From positions 4,650,001 to 4,714,000 of the forward strand of contig NZ_CP136136.1 in assembly GCF_038024875.1 (NCBI RefSeq): DNA of 64,000 nucleotides. The letters run 5' to 3'. The DNA comes from Gordonia rubripertincta. Its GTDB lineage: Bacteria > Actinomycetota > Actinomycetes > Mycobacteriales > Mycobacteriaceae. The notes beneath the pieces are model-generated. The model was not told the origin of the DNA. It saw nothing but the letters and a program-made list of their open reading frames with translations, and made no database searches. The position numbers and the translations under genes were made by a program. This document shows positions 39,266-49,165 of this stretch, one piece after another. Within the stretch, counting starts at the first letter, position 1. Each line of letters opens with the position of its first letter.

Positions 39266-40872
39266 GAGACCCGTCCTGTGAGGCCCCCGTCGCCGGGGCC
39301 CTCACCGGTCGCCGGCGTCGCGTCGTCGGTCCCGGTGTCCGCACCCAGTGCGGCCAGGATCTCGGGACCCTGCATGGTGATGTCGCCCGCGCCCAGGGTC
39401 AGCACGACGTCCCCTGGCCGGGCCAGGCCGGCGACCTGCCCGGCCAGCCGCGACAGATCCGGCGCGAACACCGACGGGCGGGTCAGCTTGTCGGCGATGG
39501 TCCGGCCGCTGACACCCGGGATCGGTGCCTCGCGGGCGCCGTAGACGTCGGCGACGACCACGGTGTCGGCGAGGTCGAGAGCGGCGGCGAACTCGTCGGC
39601 GAACTCGACCGTGCGCGAGTACAGGTGGGGCTGGAAGACCGCGATGACACGACCGCGTGGCGCGCCGGGGCCGACCCGCGCGGCCATCATGGACTGCGCC
39701 GCGGACAGCACCGAGCGCACCTCGGTGGGATGGTGGGCGTAGTCGTCGATGACCTCGACGCCGCCCCGGCGTCCGCGGAACTCGAACCGACGATGGACCC
39801 CGCCGAACGCCCCGATGCCCGCCAGGATCCCGTCGAGGGCCCCCGCGGCGTCGGTGGTCCCCGCGCCGTTGACGCGCACGGCACCGATCACCGCGGCGAT
39901 CGCGTTGAGCGCCATGTGTTCTCCCGGCAGCGGGAGGACGAGTTCGCGATCGACGACCGTGCCGTTCTCGTCGGCGGGACCGGTCACCGGCGCGGTGAAA
40001 CGGACCCGTGCCGCTCCCCCGGCGGCTCGCGGTTCCCACGACAGCAGGGTCGCCACGTTGGGCACGCCGGGCGCGAGGCCCGCATGAGTGCCGCGACCGT
40101 AGCCGAGGACCGCCACCCCGCGCTCGGCGAGATCGCCGCGAACGCGTCCGGCGAGTGCCGCCGATCCGGGATCGTCGAGGCAGACCACGAGGGTGCCGCC
40201 GGTCCGGATGCGTTCGGTGAACTTGTCGAACACCTCGACGTAGGCCTCGATCGACCCGAAGAAGTCGAGATGGTCGGCGTCGATGTTGGTGACGGCGACG
40301 ATGTCGGGCGTGTACTCGAGCAGCGAGCCGTCGCTCTCGTCGGCCTCGGCCACGAAGACCGGGTCGCCGCCGTGATGTGCGTTGGTCCCCGACTCGTTGA
40401 GCTCGCCGCCGATCGCGAACGACGGGTCGCTGCCGGCGTGCTGGAGTGCGACAACGGCCATCGAAGTGGTCGAGGTCTTGCCGTGCGTCCCGGCCAGCAA
40501 CAGGGTCCGGTCGCCCTTCATGAGCTGGGCGAGCACGCGCGGGCGCAGCAGGATCGGGATGCCCCGCGAGCGGGCGGCCACCAGCTCGGGATTGGTCTTG
40601 GGGATGGCGGCGTGGGTGGTGACCACCACCGACGGGCCGCCCGGGATCTGGTCGAGCGCCGACGGATCGTGCCCGACCTGGACTCGTGCGCCACGGGTGC
40701 GGAGTTCGAGGATGCCCCGGCTGTTCTTGGCGTCCGATCCGGAGACCTGACCGCCGCGGGCGAGCAGGATGCGCGCGAGCCCGGACATGCCGGCTCCGCC
40801 GATGCCGACCATGTGCACGCGGGCCAGCTGCGGTGGCAGTCCTCCGGTTCCCACAGTCGTCCCCTCGCTCAT
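39262..40872 (-). CDS. murC: UDP-N-acetylmuramate--L-alanine ligase
   Basis: Adds L-Ala to UDP-MurNAc. The 536-residue protein has the N-terminal motif MVGIGGAGMSG (20-30), the ATP loop GTHGKTSTT (near 128) and the Mur ligase C-terminal domain with IDDYAHHPTEV (near 345). ATG 40872 is preferred because an excellent GGGAGGTG site lies six bases upstream; a GTG at 40932 overlapping the murG stop would add 20 residues. The tail beyond 510 is Asp/Thr/Gly-rich. Confidence 0.95.
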   Translation of the reverse strand: MSEGTTVGTGGLPPQLARVHMVGIGGAGMSGLARILLARGGQVSGSDAKNSRGILELRTRGARVQVGHDPSALDQIPGGPSVVVTTHAAIPKTNPELVAARSRGIPILLRPRVLAQLMKGDRTLLLAGTHGKTSTTSMAVVALQHAGSDPSFAIGGELNESGTNAHHGGDPVFVAEADESDGSLLEYTPDIVAVTNIDADHLDFFGSIEAYVEVFDKFTERIRTGGTLVVCLDDPGSAALAGRVRGDLAERGVAVLGYGRGTHAGLAPGVPNVATLLSWEPRAAGGAARVRFTAPVTGPADENGTVVDRELVLPLPGEHMALNAIAAVIGAVRVNGAGTTDAAGALDGILAGIGAFGGVHRRFEFRGRRGGVEVIDDYAHHPTEVRSVLSAAQSMMAARVGPGAPRGRVIAVFQPHLYSRTVEFADEFAAALDLADTVVVADVYGAREAPIPGVSGRTIADKLTRPSVFAPDLSRLAGQVAGLARPGDVVLTLGAGDITMQGPEILAALGADTGTDDATPATGEGPGDGGLTGRVS

Positions 40873-40928
40873 GCCGTCACCTCCCACGCCTTCTCCGGTC
40901 GTCTCGCCGGCCCTGTCCCGTCCAATTG

Positions 40929-42149
40929 TCACCGTTCGCCGGCCGATCGGCGGGAACGAAACGCCTTGCGGGACGGGCCCCGGCCCGCTCGGAACCCACG
41001 AGCCAGTTCGAGGGCGGCGTCGGCGACGGCTGCGGCGGCGTCGCGGTGGCCCGTGCCCGCGGCGGCCGCGGACATCTTCTGCAGCCGCTCGGTGTCCTGC
41101 AGGAGGGCCGGGACCTCACGCGCCACCCACTCCGCGCTGACCGCCGAGTCCTCGACGATGAGTCCGCCGCCGGCCTCGACGACCGGCAGCGCGTTGAGGC
41201 GCTGTTCGCCGTTGCCGTGCGGCAGCGGGACGTAGACGGCGGGCAGACCGGTGGCCGACACCTCGGCGACGGTCATCGCGCCGGACCGGCACATCACCAG
41301 ATCGGCGGCGGCGTAGGCGAGGTCCATCCGCTTGAGGTAGCCGACGCCCCGGTACGGCGGGGCGCCCTCGACGATCACCGGGTCGATCGAGTTCTTGGGC
41401 CCGTAGGCGTGCAGGACACCGATGCCCGCCTTCGCGAGGGCTTCGGCCGCACCCGAAACCGCGGCATTGATGCGTTGCGCGCCCTGGGAACCACCGAAGA
41501 CGAGCAGGGTCGGGGCCTCCTCGTCGAGACCGAAGTAGTGGCGCGCCTTGGCCCGCAGAGCGGGCCGGTCCAGTTCGGTGAGGACACCGCGGACCGGCAT
41601 GCCGACGACGGTCGCGTCGAGTCCGGAGCCGTCGACAGCGGCCAGGACGCGGTCGGCGAACCGGGCGCCCACCTTGTTGGCTATACCGGCCGAGGCATTC
41701 GCCTCGTGGATGACGATCGGGAGGCGGTTGCGCCCGCGTAAATGCATCTGCGCGGCGAGGTAGGCCGGCACCGACACGTACCCGCCGAAGCCGACGACGA
41801 CGTCGGCGTCCACGTCGGCGAGTACCTTGCGGGTGGCCGCGACCGAGGACACCAGGCGTCCGGGGGTCTTGGCGAGGGCCATCCCGGGTTTGCGCGGCAG
41901 CGGGACCGGCGGGATCAGCCGGAGGTCGTATCCGCGTTCGGGCACCAGGTCGACCTCGAGGCCGCGGCTGGTCCCGAGTGCGGTGACGCGGGCCGTCGGG
42001 TCGATGCGGGTGATCGCGTCGGCCACGGCGAGCGCGGGTTCGATGTGTCCGGCGGTCCCGCCGCCCGCGACGACCACCGACAACGGCCGCCCGACCGGGC
42101 CCCCGGTTGTATCAGATTGTGCTGCACCCGAACTCACCGGCTCTGTCAC
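40929..42149 (-). CDS. murG: Undecaprenyl-PP-MurNAc-pentapeptide N-acetylglucosaminyltransferase
   Basis: Makes lipid II from lipid I at the inner face of the membrane. About 406 residues with the glycosyltransferase-B motifs GGGTAGHIEPALA (near 29-41), HEANASAGIAN (near 150) and FGGSQGAQRIN (near 224), plus GNGEQRLNA in the UDP-GlcNAc site. GTG 42149 has GGAG five to six bases upstream; an ATG 14 codons earlier is possible. It lies 60 bases after ftsW. Confidence 0.94.
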   Translation of the reverse strand: MTEPVSSGAAQSDTTGGPVGRPLSVVVAGGGTAGHIEPALAVADAITRIDPTARVTALGTSRGLEVDLVPERGYDLRLIPPVPLPRKPGMALAKTPGRLVSSVAATRKVLADVDADVVVGFGGYVSVPAYLAAQMHLRGRNRLPIVIHEANASAGIANKVGARFADRVLAAVDGSGLDATVVGMPVRGVLTELDRPALRAKARHYFGLDEEAPTLLVFGGSQGAQRINAAVSGAAEALAKAGIGVLHAYGPKNSIDPVIVEGAPPYRGVGYLKRMDLAYAAADLVMCRSGAMTVAEVSATGLPAVYVPLPHGNGEQRLNALPVVEAGGGLIVEDSAVSAEWVAREVPALLQDTERLQKMSAAAAGTGHRDAAAAVADAALELARGFRAGRGPSRKAFRSRRSAGER

Positions 42150-42209
42150 TCCATCTCCAGCCCTGTGCACGTCTGTCCCACGCAGCGGCATCGCCTGTCG
42201 CGGGAGCCG

Positions 42210-44051
42210 TCAGCGGCGTCCCGCGCGGCCGTGTGTCGGCCGATCGCGCCCGGGGTCGGCGGACCTCGGCGTCCGCGGCTGATGCGCGCCCGCCCGCCAC
42301 CCCGGTGACGCCGAGCGACGTGCACTGCCGGCGCCGGGATACCCGCCACGGTAGTCGACGCCCGCTCGTGCCGACGGCGCAGGTCGGGTGCGACCTGCCG
42401 CGGCCGGACGCCGTGCGGACGCACCTCGTGCGGGTGCCGGTTCGGTGGACTTCGCCCGTTTCCACGGCATGCTGAACCGGCTCTGGGTCGGAGCGGGTTC
42501 GGCCGGTCGTCCGCGACGGGTCGACGCTCCTGCCCGCCCGGGTGCCCCGGCCCGTCCGGCGGTACGGCCCCCGGATCGTCCACCGGCCGAGCGACGCTCG
42601 GCGAGTCGATCTCGCAGGGTCTCTGCGCGCGTCTGCCGGTAGGCCACCGGTGTCGGGAGCCGCAGGATCCGGCCCAGCCGGCCCTGGGACCCGGTGGTGA
42701 GTGCCGCAACGGCTTCGGGTTCGTGTCGCGCGGCGTTGGCCAGGAGGCCGAGCATCGCGAGCACGGTCAGCGTCGACGTACCGCCCGCCGAGATGAGTGG
42801 CAACTGGATACCGGTGACCGGCAGCAGGCCGATGACGTAGCCGATGTTGATGAACGCCTGGGCGAGGATCAGCACGGTGATGGTCGCGGTCATCAGGCGC
42901 AGGAACGGATCGGTGGAGCGGTGCGCGATACGGAAGCCGATGTAGCCCAGCAGCACGAACAGAAACACCACCAGCAGGCCACCGAGTAGGCCGAGTTCCT
43001 CGCCGATGATGGCGAAGATGAAGTCGTTGTGCGCGTTGGGCAGATAGTTCCACTTGGCGCTCGACTGGCCGAGGCCCACGCCGAAGACGCCGCCGTTGGC
43101 GAGCGCGTAGGTCGCCTGGCGTGCCTGGTAGCCGGCGCCCTGCGGATCGTCGATGCCGCCGAGGAAGCTCATCACGCGCTGCGATCGGTAGCCCTCGGCG
43201 AGCGCGAGGATCACCGCGAGGATCACGCCGGAGATGGCGAACGCCGAGAAGACCTTGATCGGCAGGCCGGCGAACCAGAGCATCGCGCCGACGATGATCG
43301 CGATGGTGATCGTCGTCGAGAGGTTGGGCTCGAGGATGATCAGCACGCAGACCAGCATCGCGACCGGGACCAGCGGTATCAGGAGCTCTTTGATCGAGGC
43401 GTTGTCCCGGCGCCGCGAGGCGAGCAGGTGCGCACCCCAGATACACAGCGCCACCTTGACCAGCTCCGAAGGCTGCACCGACACACCGGAGATGACGAAC
43501 CAGCGTCGCGCGCCCTGACTGAGCGTGCCGATGCCGGGGATGAGCACCAGTCCGAGAAGCAGGATGGCGATGGCCATCGACGGCGCGGCGAAGCGTCGGA
43601 GCAGGCGGACGGGGACCCGCAGCATCAGGTAGAAGACGACGAGGCCGAGTCCGGCGAAGATGACCTGCGTCGTGAAGAGCCCGTAGGCCGATCCCTCCTG
43701 CGAGTACCCCTCGACCGACGACGCCGACAGCACCATCACCAGACCGAAGGTCGTCAGCATGAACGCCATCGTGAGGACCAGCTGGTAGGAGGCCAGCGGC
43801 CGGGCCAGGAGGTTGCGCACGCCCTCGACCAGCATGGCCGGCAACGAGGCCGTGACCGCCGCGGCGGTCGACGCTGCCGCGGAGACCTCGGCGGCGGGCT
43901 TCGACAGCGCGCCCGCACCCTCTGATGCCTTCCGACGTACGGACGCGGCCCGGCTCTCGTCCGTTCCGTCGTCGAACGAGTCGGCCGACGTGTTCTCGTC
44001 GTCGAAGGTGCTCTCGTCGACCGCGGTCTTGTCGGTGCTCACGCGACTCAC
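42210..44051 (-). CDS. ftsW: FtsW, SEDS-family septal peptidoglycan polymerase
   Basis: A 613-residue protein with about ten membrane helices between 90 and 470. The SEDS hallmark HNDFIFAIIGEELGLLGGLL (near 340-360) and the PSELVKVAL motif (near 190) are present. It works with FtsI as septal glycan polymerase. The N-terminal 85 residues are acidic and Ala-rich, and the C-terminal 130 residues are an Arg/Pro/Ala-rich cytoplasmic tail, both longer than in E. coli but typical of actinobacteria. ATG 44051 overlaps the murD stop as ATGA. Confidence 0.95.
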   Translation of the reverse strand: MSRVSTDKTAVDESTFDDENTSADSFDDGTDESRAASVRRKASEGAGALSKPAAEVSAAASTAAAVTASLPAMLVEGVRNLLARPLASYQLVLTMAFMLTTFGLVMVLSASSVEGYSQEGSAYGLFTTQVIFAGLGLVVFYLMLRVPVRLLRRFAAPSMAIAILLLGLVLIPGIGTLSQGARRWFVISGVSVQPSELVKVALCIWGAHLLASRRRDNASIKELLIPLVPVAMLVCVLIILEPNLSTTITIAIIVGAMLWFAGLPIKVFSAFAISGVILAVILALAEGYRSQRVMSFLGGIDDPQGAGYQARQATYALANGGVFGVGLGQSSAKWNYLPNAHNDFIFAIIGEELGLLGGLLVVFLFVLLGYIGFRIAHRSTDPFLRLMTATITVLILAQAFINIGYVIGLLPVTGIQLPLISAGGTSTLTVLAMLGLLANAARHEPEAVAALTTGSQGRLGRILRLPTPVAYRQTRAETLRDRLAERRSAGGRSGGRTAGRAGAPGRAGASTRRGRPAEPAPTQSRFSMPWKRAKSTEPAPARGASARRPAAAGRTRPAPSARAGVDYRGGYPGAGSARRSASPGWRAGAHQPRTPRSADPGRDRPTHGRAGRR

Positions 44052-45634
44052 CGCGCGGCAGAGGTGCCGGCGATGTCCTGTGCGGCGTGCGCGAACGCGT
44101 CACCGCGCCGGCCGTAGCCGGCGAACATGTCCAGCGACGCCGCGGCGGGTGCGAGGAGCACCGCGTCGGGCTTCGGGTCGCTTGCCGTGGCGAGCTCCCA
44201 GGCCTCGGCGACCGCCCGGTCCATTACGGCAACGGCGGTGTCCGACCCCGATGCTCGAGTCGACGAGTTCGGGATCGACGAGAGGACGGGTGCGGTCTGA
44301 CCCTGGCGATGCACGTTCACCGTGCCATCGTCCCCTGTGAATACTGTGACTGTTGGGACTTCTGGGGCGTGTCGCGTGATCGCTTCGACGACCAGCTCAC
44401 GATCCCGGCCGATGGCGACCACCCCGGCGAGCCGATCGCCGACCGCGGTGAGCATCCCGTCCATCGACGCGCCCTTGAGCCGGCCGCCCGCGATCAGCAC
44501 CACGCGGTCGTACGCGGCGACCGCAGCCTGGGCGGCATGCGGGTTGGTGGCCTTGGAGTCGTCGACGAAGCGGATGCCGTCGCGTGTCGCCACGACCTCG
44601 CCACGATGGGCGGCGGGCCGGAAATCGGTGAGCGCGGTCTCGACGGCGTCGCGTTCGACACCGATCGAGAGGGCGAGTGCAGCGGCGGCGAGGGCGTCGG
44701 CGACGCCCGACGGGCCGGCCGGATGCACGGCGTCCGCCGACAGCAGACGACCCGCGCCGAAGGCACGGTCGACGAGCTGCCCGTCCTCGACGCCGAGCTG
44801 GCCGTCCTGCGGCGGGTTGAGCGTGAAGCCGACCCGGCGCCCCGCGCCCGGCAAGCCCGACGCGACGGCGTCGTCGAGACCGACGACCGCGATGTCGCCG
44901 CGCAGCGCACCGGCCTTGGCCAGTGCATAGGCGTCAAAGGTGCCGTGCCAGTCGAGATGGTCGTCGGCGACGTTGAGCACCACCCCCGCGGCCGGGGCGA
45001 CCGACGGCGCCCAGTGCAGCTGGAAGGACGACAACTCGGCGCACAGCACGTCGACGCGGGGCGTCGCACGCATGGCATCGAGGACCGGCAGGCCGATGTT
45101 GCCGCACGCCGCGCCGGCACGCCCGGAGCGCTCGACGATGTCGGCGAGCATCGAGGTGGTGGTGGTCTTGCCGTTGGTGCCGGTGACGACCAGCCAGGTC
45201 CGCGGCTCCCCGAGCAGGCCCGCGGCGTCGACCCGCCAGGCCAGCTCGACCTCGCCCCACACCGGCACACCGCCCGCCGCAGCCTGCGCGACGAGATCGT
45301 GGGTGGGTGCGAATCCGGGCGAGACGATCACGACCGCGGTGTCGGCGGTCCACGAGGGGTCGACGAGCAGATCGGAGATCGCGACGGCGGCGGCGCCCTG
45401 GGCGATCAGGTCGGCGACCCCGGGGACAGCGGCGACGGCCGACTCCCGGTCGGCGGCGCCGGCATCACCTGCGGCGAACCGGTCGTCGGCGAGGAGGATG
45501 CGGACGTCCCTGGTGACCAGGTAGCGGGCCGCGGACATGCCGGCGGTACCCGCGCCGCCGATCACCACGGTCTTCCCGGCCAACCCCAGCGGGTCGCCGT
45601 CAGACGCGGGGTTCTCGGCGCGCGGATCAGCCAT
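44048..45634 (-). CDS. murD: UDP-N-acetylmuramoyl-L-alanine--D-glutamate ligase
   Basis: Adds D-Glu to UDP-MurNAc-L-Ala. The 528-residue protein contains the Rossmann-like start VVIGGAGTAGMSAARYL (23-39), the ATP loop VTGTNGKTTTTSML (near 149), and the C-terminal FVDDSKATNPHAAQAA motif (near 350) that binds nucleotide and substrate. ATG 45634 overlaps the mraY stop by eight bases. Two insertions rich in Ala, Gly and Asp make it longer than the E. coli enzyme. Confidence 0.95.
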   Translation of the reverse strand: MADPRAENPASDGDPLGLAGKTVVIGGAGTAGMSAARYLVTRDVRILLADDRFAAGDAGAADRESAVAAVPGVADLIAQGAAAVAISDLLVDPSWTADTAVVIVSPGFAPTHDLVAQAAAGGVPVWGEVELAWRVDAAGLLGEPRTWLVVTGTNGKTTTTSMLADIVERSGRAGAACGNIGLPVLDAMRATPRVDVLCAELSSFQLHWAPSVAPAAGVVLNVADDHLDWHGTFDAYALAKAGALRGDIAVVGLDDAVASGLPGAGRRVGFTLNPPQDGQLGVEDGQLVDRAFGAGRLLSADAVHPAGPSGVADALAAAALALSIGVERDAVETALTDFRPAAHRGEVVATRDGIRFVDDSKATNPHAAQAAVAAYDRVVLIAGGRLKGASMDGMLTAVGDRLAGVVAIGRDRELVVEAITRHAPEVPTVTVFTGDDGTVNVHRQGQTAPVLSSIPNSSTRASGSDTAVAVMDRAVAEAWELATASDPKPDAVLLAPAAASLDMFAGYGRRGDAFAHAAQDIAGTSAAR

Positions 45635-46724
45635 TTGTGGTCAGGAACTCGCCGTAGAAGAGCGACAGGCCCAAGGCACAGGCTATGGCGGTGAGCAGCC
45701 AGAATCTGATGATCACCGTCGTCTCGGCCCACCCGCCCAGTTCGAAGTGGTGGTGGAACGGCGCCATCCGGAACACACGGCGGCCGGTGGTCCGGAAGAA
45801 GGCGATCTGGATGACCACCGACATGATCTCGGCGACGAACAGTGCGCCGATGACGACCGCGAGGAGTTCGGTCCGGGTCGTGATGGACAAGCCGGCGAGC
45901 ATGCCGCCGAGCGCCAGCGAGCCGGTGTCACCCATGAAGATCTTCGCCGGTGCGGCGTTCCACCAGAGGAAGCCGAGGCAGGCGCCGCCGCCGGCCACCG
46001 CGATGATCGCGAGGTCGAGGGGGTCGCGGACCTGGTAGCACCCGGTCGGGATGTCGCTGGGCGGCTTGGCGCCGCCGGCGCAGGCGTTGACGAACTGGAA
46101 GAACGTCACGAGGACGTAGGAGCCGAGGACCATCGCCATCGAACCCGCGGCCAGGCCGTCGAGTCCGTCGGTGAAGTTCACCGCGTTGGACCACGCGGCG
46201 ACCACGAGCCAGCAGAACACCACGAAGACCACCGCACCGAGGCCGATCGCATCGATGTCGCGCACGTAGCTGAGGTGGGTGCTGGCCGGGGTGAGGCCGT
46301 AGTCGTTGCGGAACTGGAGCACGAGGATGCCGAACAGGATCGCGGCGATGAACTGCCCGATCGACTTCGCGGTCTTGTTGAGCCCCAGGTTGCGGTGCTT
46401 GCGGATCTTGATGATGTCGTCGAGGAAGCCGACGATGCCGAGTGCGGTCGCGAGGCCCAGCACGAGCAGACCAGACGCGGTCGGTCCGTTGCCGGCGTCG
46501 GTGAACAACCCGACGAGGTGCGAGCCGAAGTAGCCCGCCCACAGCGCGGCGAGGATCGCGACACCGCCCATCGACGGCGTGCCGCGCTTGGTCTGGTGGC
46601 TCTGGGGGCCCTCGACCCGGATCTCCTGGCCGAATCCCTGACGGGAGAACACCTTGATGAGCACGGGGGTCAGCAGGATCGACACCGCGATCGCGATCGC
46701 ACCCGCGAGGAGGATCTGGGTCAC
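45627..46724 (-). CDS. mraY: Phospho-N-acetylmuramoyl-pentapeptide transferase
   Basis: Makes lipid I by moving phospho-MurNAc-pentapeptide to undecaprenyl phosphate. A 365-residue membrane protein with ten helices. Family motifs are NFTDGLDGLAAGS (near 184-196) with catalytic aspartates, FMGDTGSLALGG (near 265) and MAPFHHHFELGG (near 322). GTG 46724 begins 94 bases after the murF-remnant gene, a gap larger than elsewhere in the cluster. Confidence 0.95.
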   Translation of the reverse strand: MTQILLAGAIAIAVSILLTPVLIKVFSRQGFGQEIRVEGPQSHQTKRGTPSMGGVAILAALWAGYFGSHLVGLFTDAGNGPTASGLLVLGLATALGIVGFLDDIIKIRKHRNLGLNKTAKSIGQFIAAILFGILVLQFRNDYGLTPASTHLSYVRDIDAIGLGAVVFVVFCWLVVAAWSNAVNFTDGLDGLAAGSMAMVLGSYVLVTFFQFVNACAGGAKPPSDIPTGCYQVRDPLDLAIIAVAGGGACLGFLWWNAAPAKIFMGDTGSLALGGMLAGLSITTRTELLAVVIGALFVAEIMSVVIQIAFFRTTGRRVFRMAPFHHHFELGGWAETTVIIRFWLLTAIACALGLSLFYGEFLTTNG

Positions 46725-46818
46725 CGTGCTGCCCTCGTGTTCGCTCGTCCGTTCCCCGCCACGCTCTTCTCTCCGACTCTGCTCAGTGTTCTCGGCCGGC
46801 GCGCCTCATCGCGTGCCC

Positions 46819-47343
46819 TCATGATGTGGTCCCCTCATCGCCGTGACCGGCGTCCGTATCCTCGCGGATCTGCCACCCGCAGCTCGCACTCCACGCCGTG
46901 ACCACCGAGTCGAGGTCGGCGTTCGCTGCCGCGAGGAGGATGACATCACCGGCGGCGGGCCGCCAGTCCGGGTCGGTGTCGACGAGTGCCGCGGCAGCCT
47001 CGACCGTGTCGACGATGCGCGCCTCGTCTCCCCATGACCCCTCCATGACGGCGCCCTGGTGCAGGGCGTGAACCGATCGGGAGTCGCCCACGCAGAGCGT
47101 CTTGTCGACGGCCAGCCGGACCGCCAGACGTCCGAGGAGATCGTGTTCGACGACGCGCTGGTTCTCGGCGGTCCCGTCAGGGCTGGCGACCTCGGCGATG
47201 ATCGCCCAGGTACGCGGCCGATCTTCCGCGGTGCTGCCGCGCATCGCGCCGGCGTGCTCGGCGAGTCGGCGGATGAGCAGACGTGCGTCGTCGACCATCA
47301 CCGGCGCATCCCCGCGGATCACCGTGACGAACGATCCGGTCAT
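46819..47343 (-). CDS. Isolated, degenerate MurF C-terminal domain protein in the murF slot
   Basis: A 174-residue protein that starts at ATG 47343, overlapping the murE stop as ATGA. From about residue 5 onward it follows the C-terminal third of MurF: VTVIRGD...VMVDDA, RTWAIIAEV, VEHDLLGRLAVRL and GAVMEGSWGD line up with MurF segments recalled from M. tuberculosis. The N-terminal UDP-substrate domain and the central ATP domain with its GKT loop are absent. The MurF signature after the conserved DDA (YNANPDS) is replaced by RLLIRRL, and the late VKASNAAG segment reads LAAANAD. It cannot be a functional D-Ala-D-Ala ligase by itself; a full murF must be encoded elsewhere, or the function is supplied differently. 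Confidence 0.75.
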   Translation of the reverse strand: MTGSFVTVIRGDAPVMVDDARLLIRRLAEHAGAMRGSTAEDRPRTWAIIAEVASPDGTAENQRVVEHDLLGRLAVRLAVDKTLCVGDSRSVHALHQGAVMEGSWGDEARIVDTVEAAAALVDTDPDWRPAAGDVILLAAANADLDSVVTAWSASCGWQIREDTDAGHGDEGTTS

Positions 47344-49019
47344 CGATCACCCTCCGCGCCCACCGGTTCGGTGGATGCGTTCGGCAACTCGTCCAGCGCT
47401 TGTGCGACGACCTCACGGTCGTCGAACGGATGCTTCACGCCGTTGATCTCCTGCCCTGCCTCATGTCCCTTGCCCGCGACCAGCACGATGTCGCCGGGCC
47501 TCGCCCAGGCGACGGCCTCGGCGATCGCGGCCGCACGATCGGAGACCTCGCGTACCGGTTCGGCACCGGCCGGGCGGTCGGCGGCGTCGACGCCGCGGGC
47601 GCCGGCGAGAACCTCGGACCGGATGGCGGCCGGTTCCTCCGACCTCGGGTTGTCGTCGGTGACGATGACGAGTTCGGCACCGCGTGCGGCGGCCTCCCCC
47701 ATCAGCGGCCGCTTGCCCGAGTCACGGTCGCCGCCGGCTCCGACCACGATGGCCACGCGGCCCGGGCCGTCGGCGAGCTGACCGCGCAGGGTCGCCAGGA
47801 CGGCCTCGATGGCTCCGGGTTTGTGGGCGTAGTCGACGAGGGCGAGGAACGGCTGTCCGCGGTCGACCCGCTGCAGTCGTCCCGGGACGCTCACCGACGC
47901 GACCGCGTCGAGGGCGGTGGAGATCGGCACACCCGCGGCATGGGCCACGGCGACGGCCAGCAGTCCGTTGGCCACGTTGTAGCGACCCGGGAGCGGCATG
48001 ACGAGCACGTGGTCGCCGTCGGGTTCGGTGATCGGCGTGTGGGAGGTGCCGTCGCCGGCGAGATCCGACGGCCCGGCATGCCAATGGGCGGGCGTCGGAC
48101 CGGTCGACACCGTCACCGGCTGCAGATGCGCCGCCTCGCCGGGACGACGGGCGAGGTCGGCCATTCGCTGACCCCACTCGTCGTCGACGCACACCACGGC
48201 GCGTACCGCGTGGTTCGGCGACGACGGCACGAACAGCTGCGCCTTGGCGTCGAAATAGGCGCGCATCGTCTGGTGGAAATCGAGATGGTCCTGCGAGAGG
48301 TTGGTGAACGCGCCGATCGCGAAATGTGCGCCGTCGACGCGGCCCAGCGACAGGGCGTGGCTGGAGACCTCCATGACCACGACGTCGACACCGTCCTCGA
48401 GCATCGACGCCAGCAGCGCCTGCAGGGTCGGGGCCTCCGGTGTCGTCAGCGAACTCGGCTGCGCGACGCCGTTGACGCGGGTCTCGACCGTTCCGATGAG
48501 TCCCACGGAGTGGCCGGCGGCGAGCAGTGCGGCCTCGACGAGATACGACGTGGTGGTCTTGCCCGACGTGCCGGTGATCCCGATCAGCTTCAGTCTTTGC
48601 GACGGGTTCCCGTAGACGCGGGCGCTGACGCTGCCCAGCACGGTCCGCGGACTGGGGTGGATGAGGACCGCGACGGCGGTCTCGGGCGGCAGGACGCGGC
48701 TCAGTTCCGCGCGGCCGGCCGGATCGGTCAGGATCGCGGTCGCCCCGGCGGCGACCGCCTGGTCGGCGAACCGCGCGCCATGGGTGGCCGCACCGGGCAG
48801 GGCCGCGAACAGATCGCCGGGCTGCACGTCCTGCGCGCGCAGGGTCACGCCCTGCACGCTGGTGTCGCGATCGGCGCCGCCGACGAGGTCGAGCCGCGCG
48901 CCGGTGGCCGTCGACAGGACCGTCACGGCCGTCGGCGCGACCTCGCGCGGGCGACCGGGGGCCTTCTTGCCCTTGCGTCTGCCGGCCGATCCCTTGTGCG
49001 AGGAACCACGAGACGTCAT
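47340..49019 (-). CDS. murE: UDP-MurNAc-tripeptide (meso-diaminopimelate) ligase
   Basis: Adds meso-diaminopimelate to the peptidoglycan precursor. A 559-residue protein from ATG 49019 (GAGGAGG eight bases upstream). It has the ATP loop GITGTSGKTTTSYL (near 150-163), the EVSSHAL motif (near 215) and DNPR in VTDDNPRSEEP (near 455), the motif that selects meso-DAP over lysine. A Lys/Arg-rich N-terminal leader (about 1-28) precedes the first domain. It is complete, in contrast to its downstream neighbour. Confidence 0.95.
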   Translation of the reverse strand: MTSRGSSHKGSAGRRKGKKAPGRPREVAPTAVTVLSTATGARLDLVGGADRDTSVQGVTLRAQDVQPGDLFAALPGAATHGARFADQAVAAGATAILTDPAGRAELSRVLPPETAVAVLIHPSPRTVLGSVSARVYGNPSQRLKLIGITGTSGKTTTSYLVEAALLAAGHSVGLIGTVETRVNGVAQPSSLTTPEAPTLQALLASMLEDGVDVVVMEVSSHALSLGRVDGAHFAIGAFTNLSQDHLDFHQTMRAYFDAKAQLFVPSSPNHAVRAVVCVDDEWGQRMADLARRPGEAAHLQPVTVSTGPTPAHWHAGPSDLAGDGTSHTPITEPDGDHVLVMPLPGRYNVANGLLAVAVAHAAGVPISTALDAVASVSVPGRLQRVDRGQPFLALVDYAHKPGAIEAVLATLRGQLADGPGRVAIVVGAGGDRDSGKRPLMGEAAARGAELVIVTDDNPRSEEPAAIRSEVLAGARGVDAADRPAGAEPVREVSDRAAAIAEAVAWARPGDIVLVAGKGHEAGQEINGVKHPFDDREVVAQALDELPNASTEPVGAEGDR

Positions 49020-49165
49020 GTGTTCGCCTCCTCGGTTGTTCTCGGTCGGTGTTCTTGTGGTCTGGTCACTCGCGGTCTGGGTTCGTGTTCGGCGCAGAAT
49101 TGCACTCACGATACCGACCCCGGGATCGGCGTCCGGGATGCGGTGCGCCGACCACCGGGCCGGAA

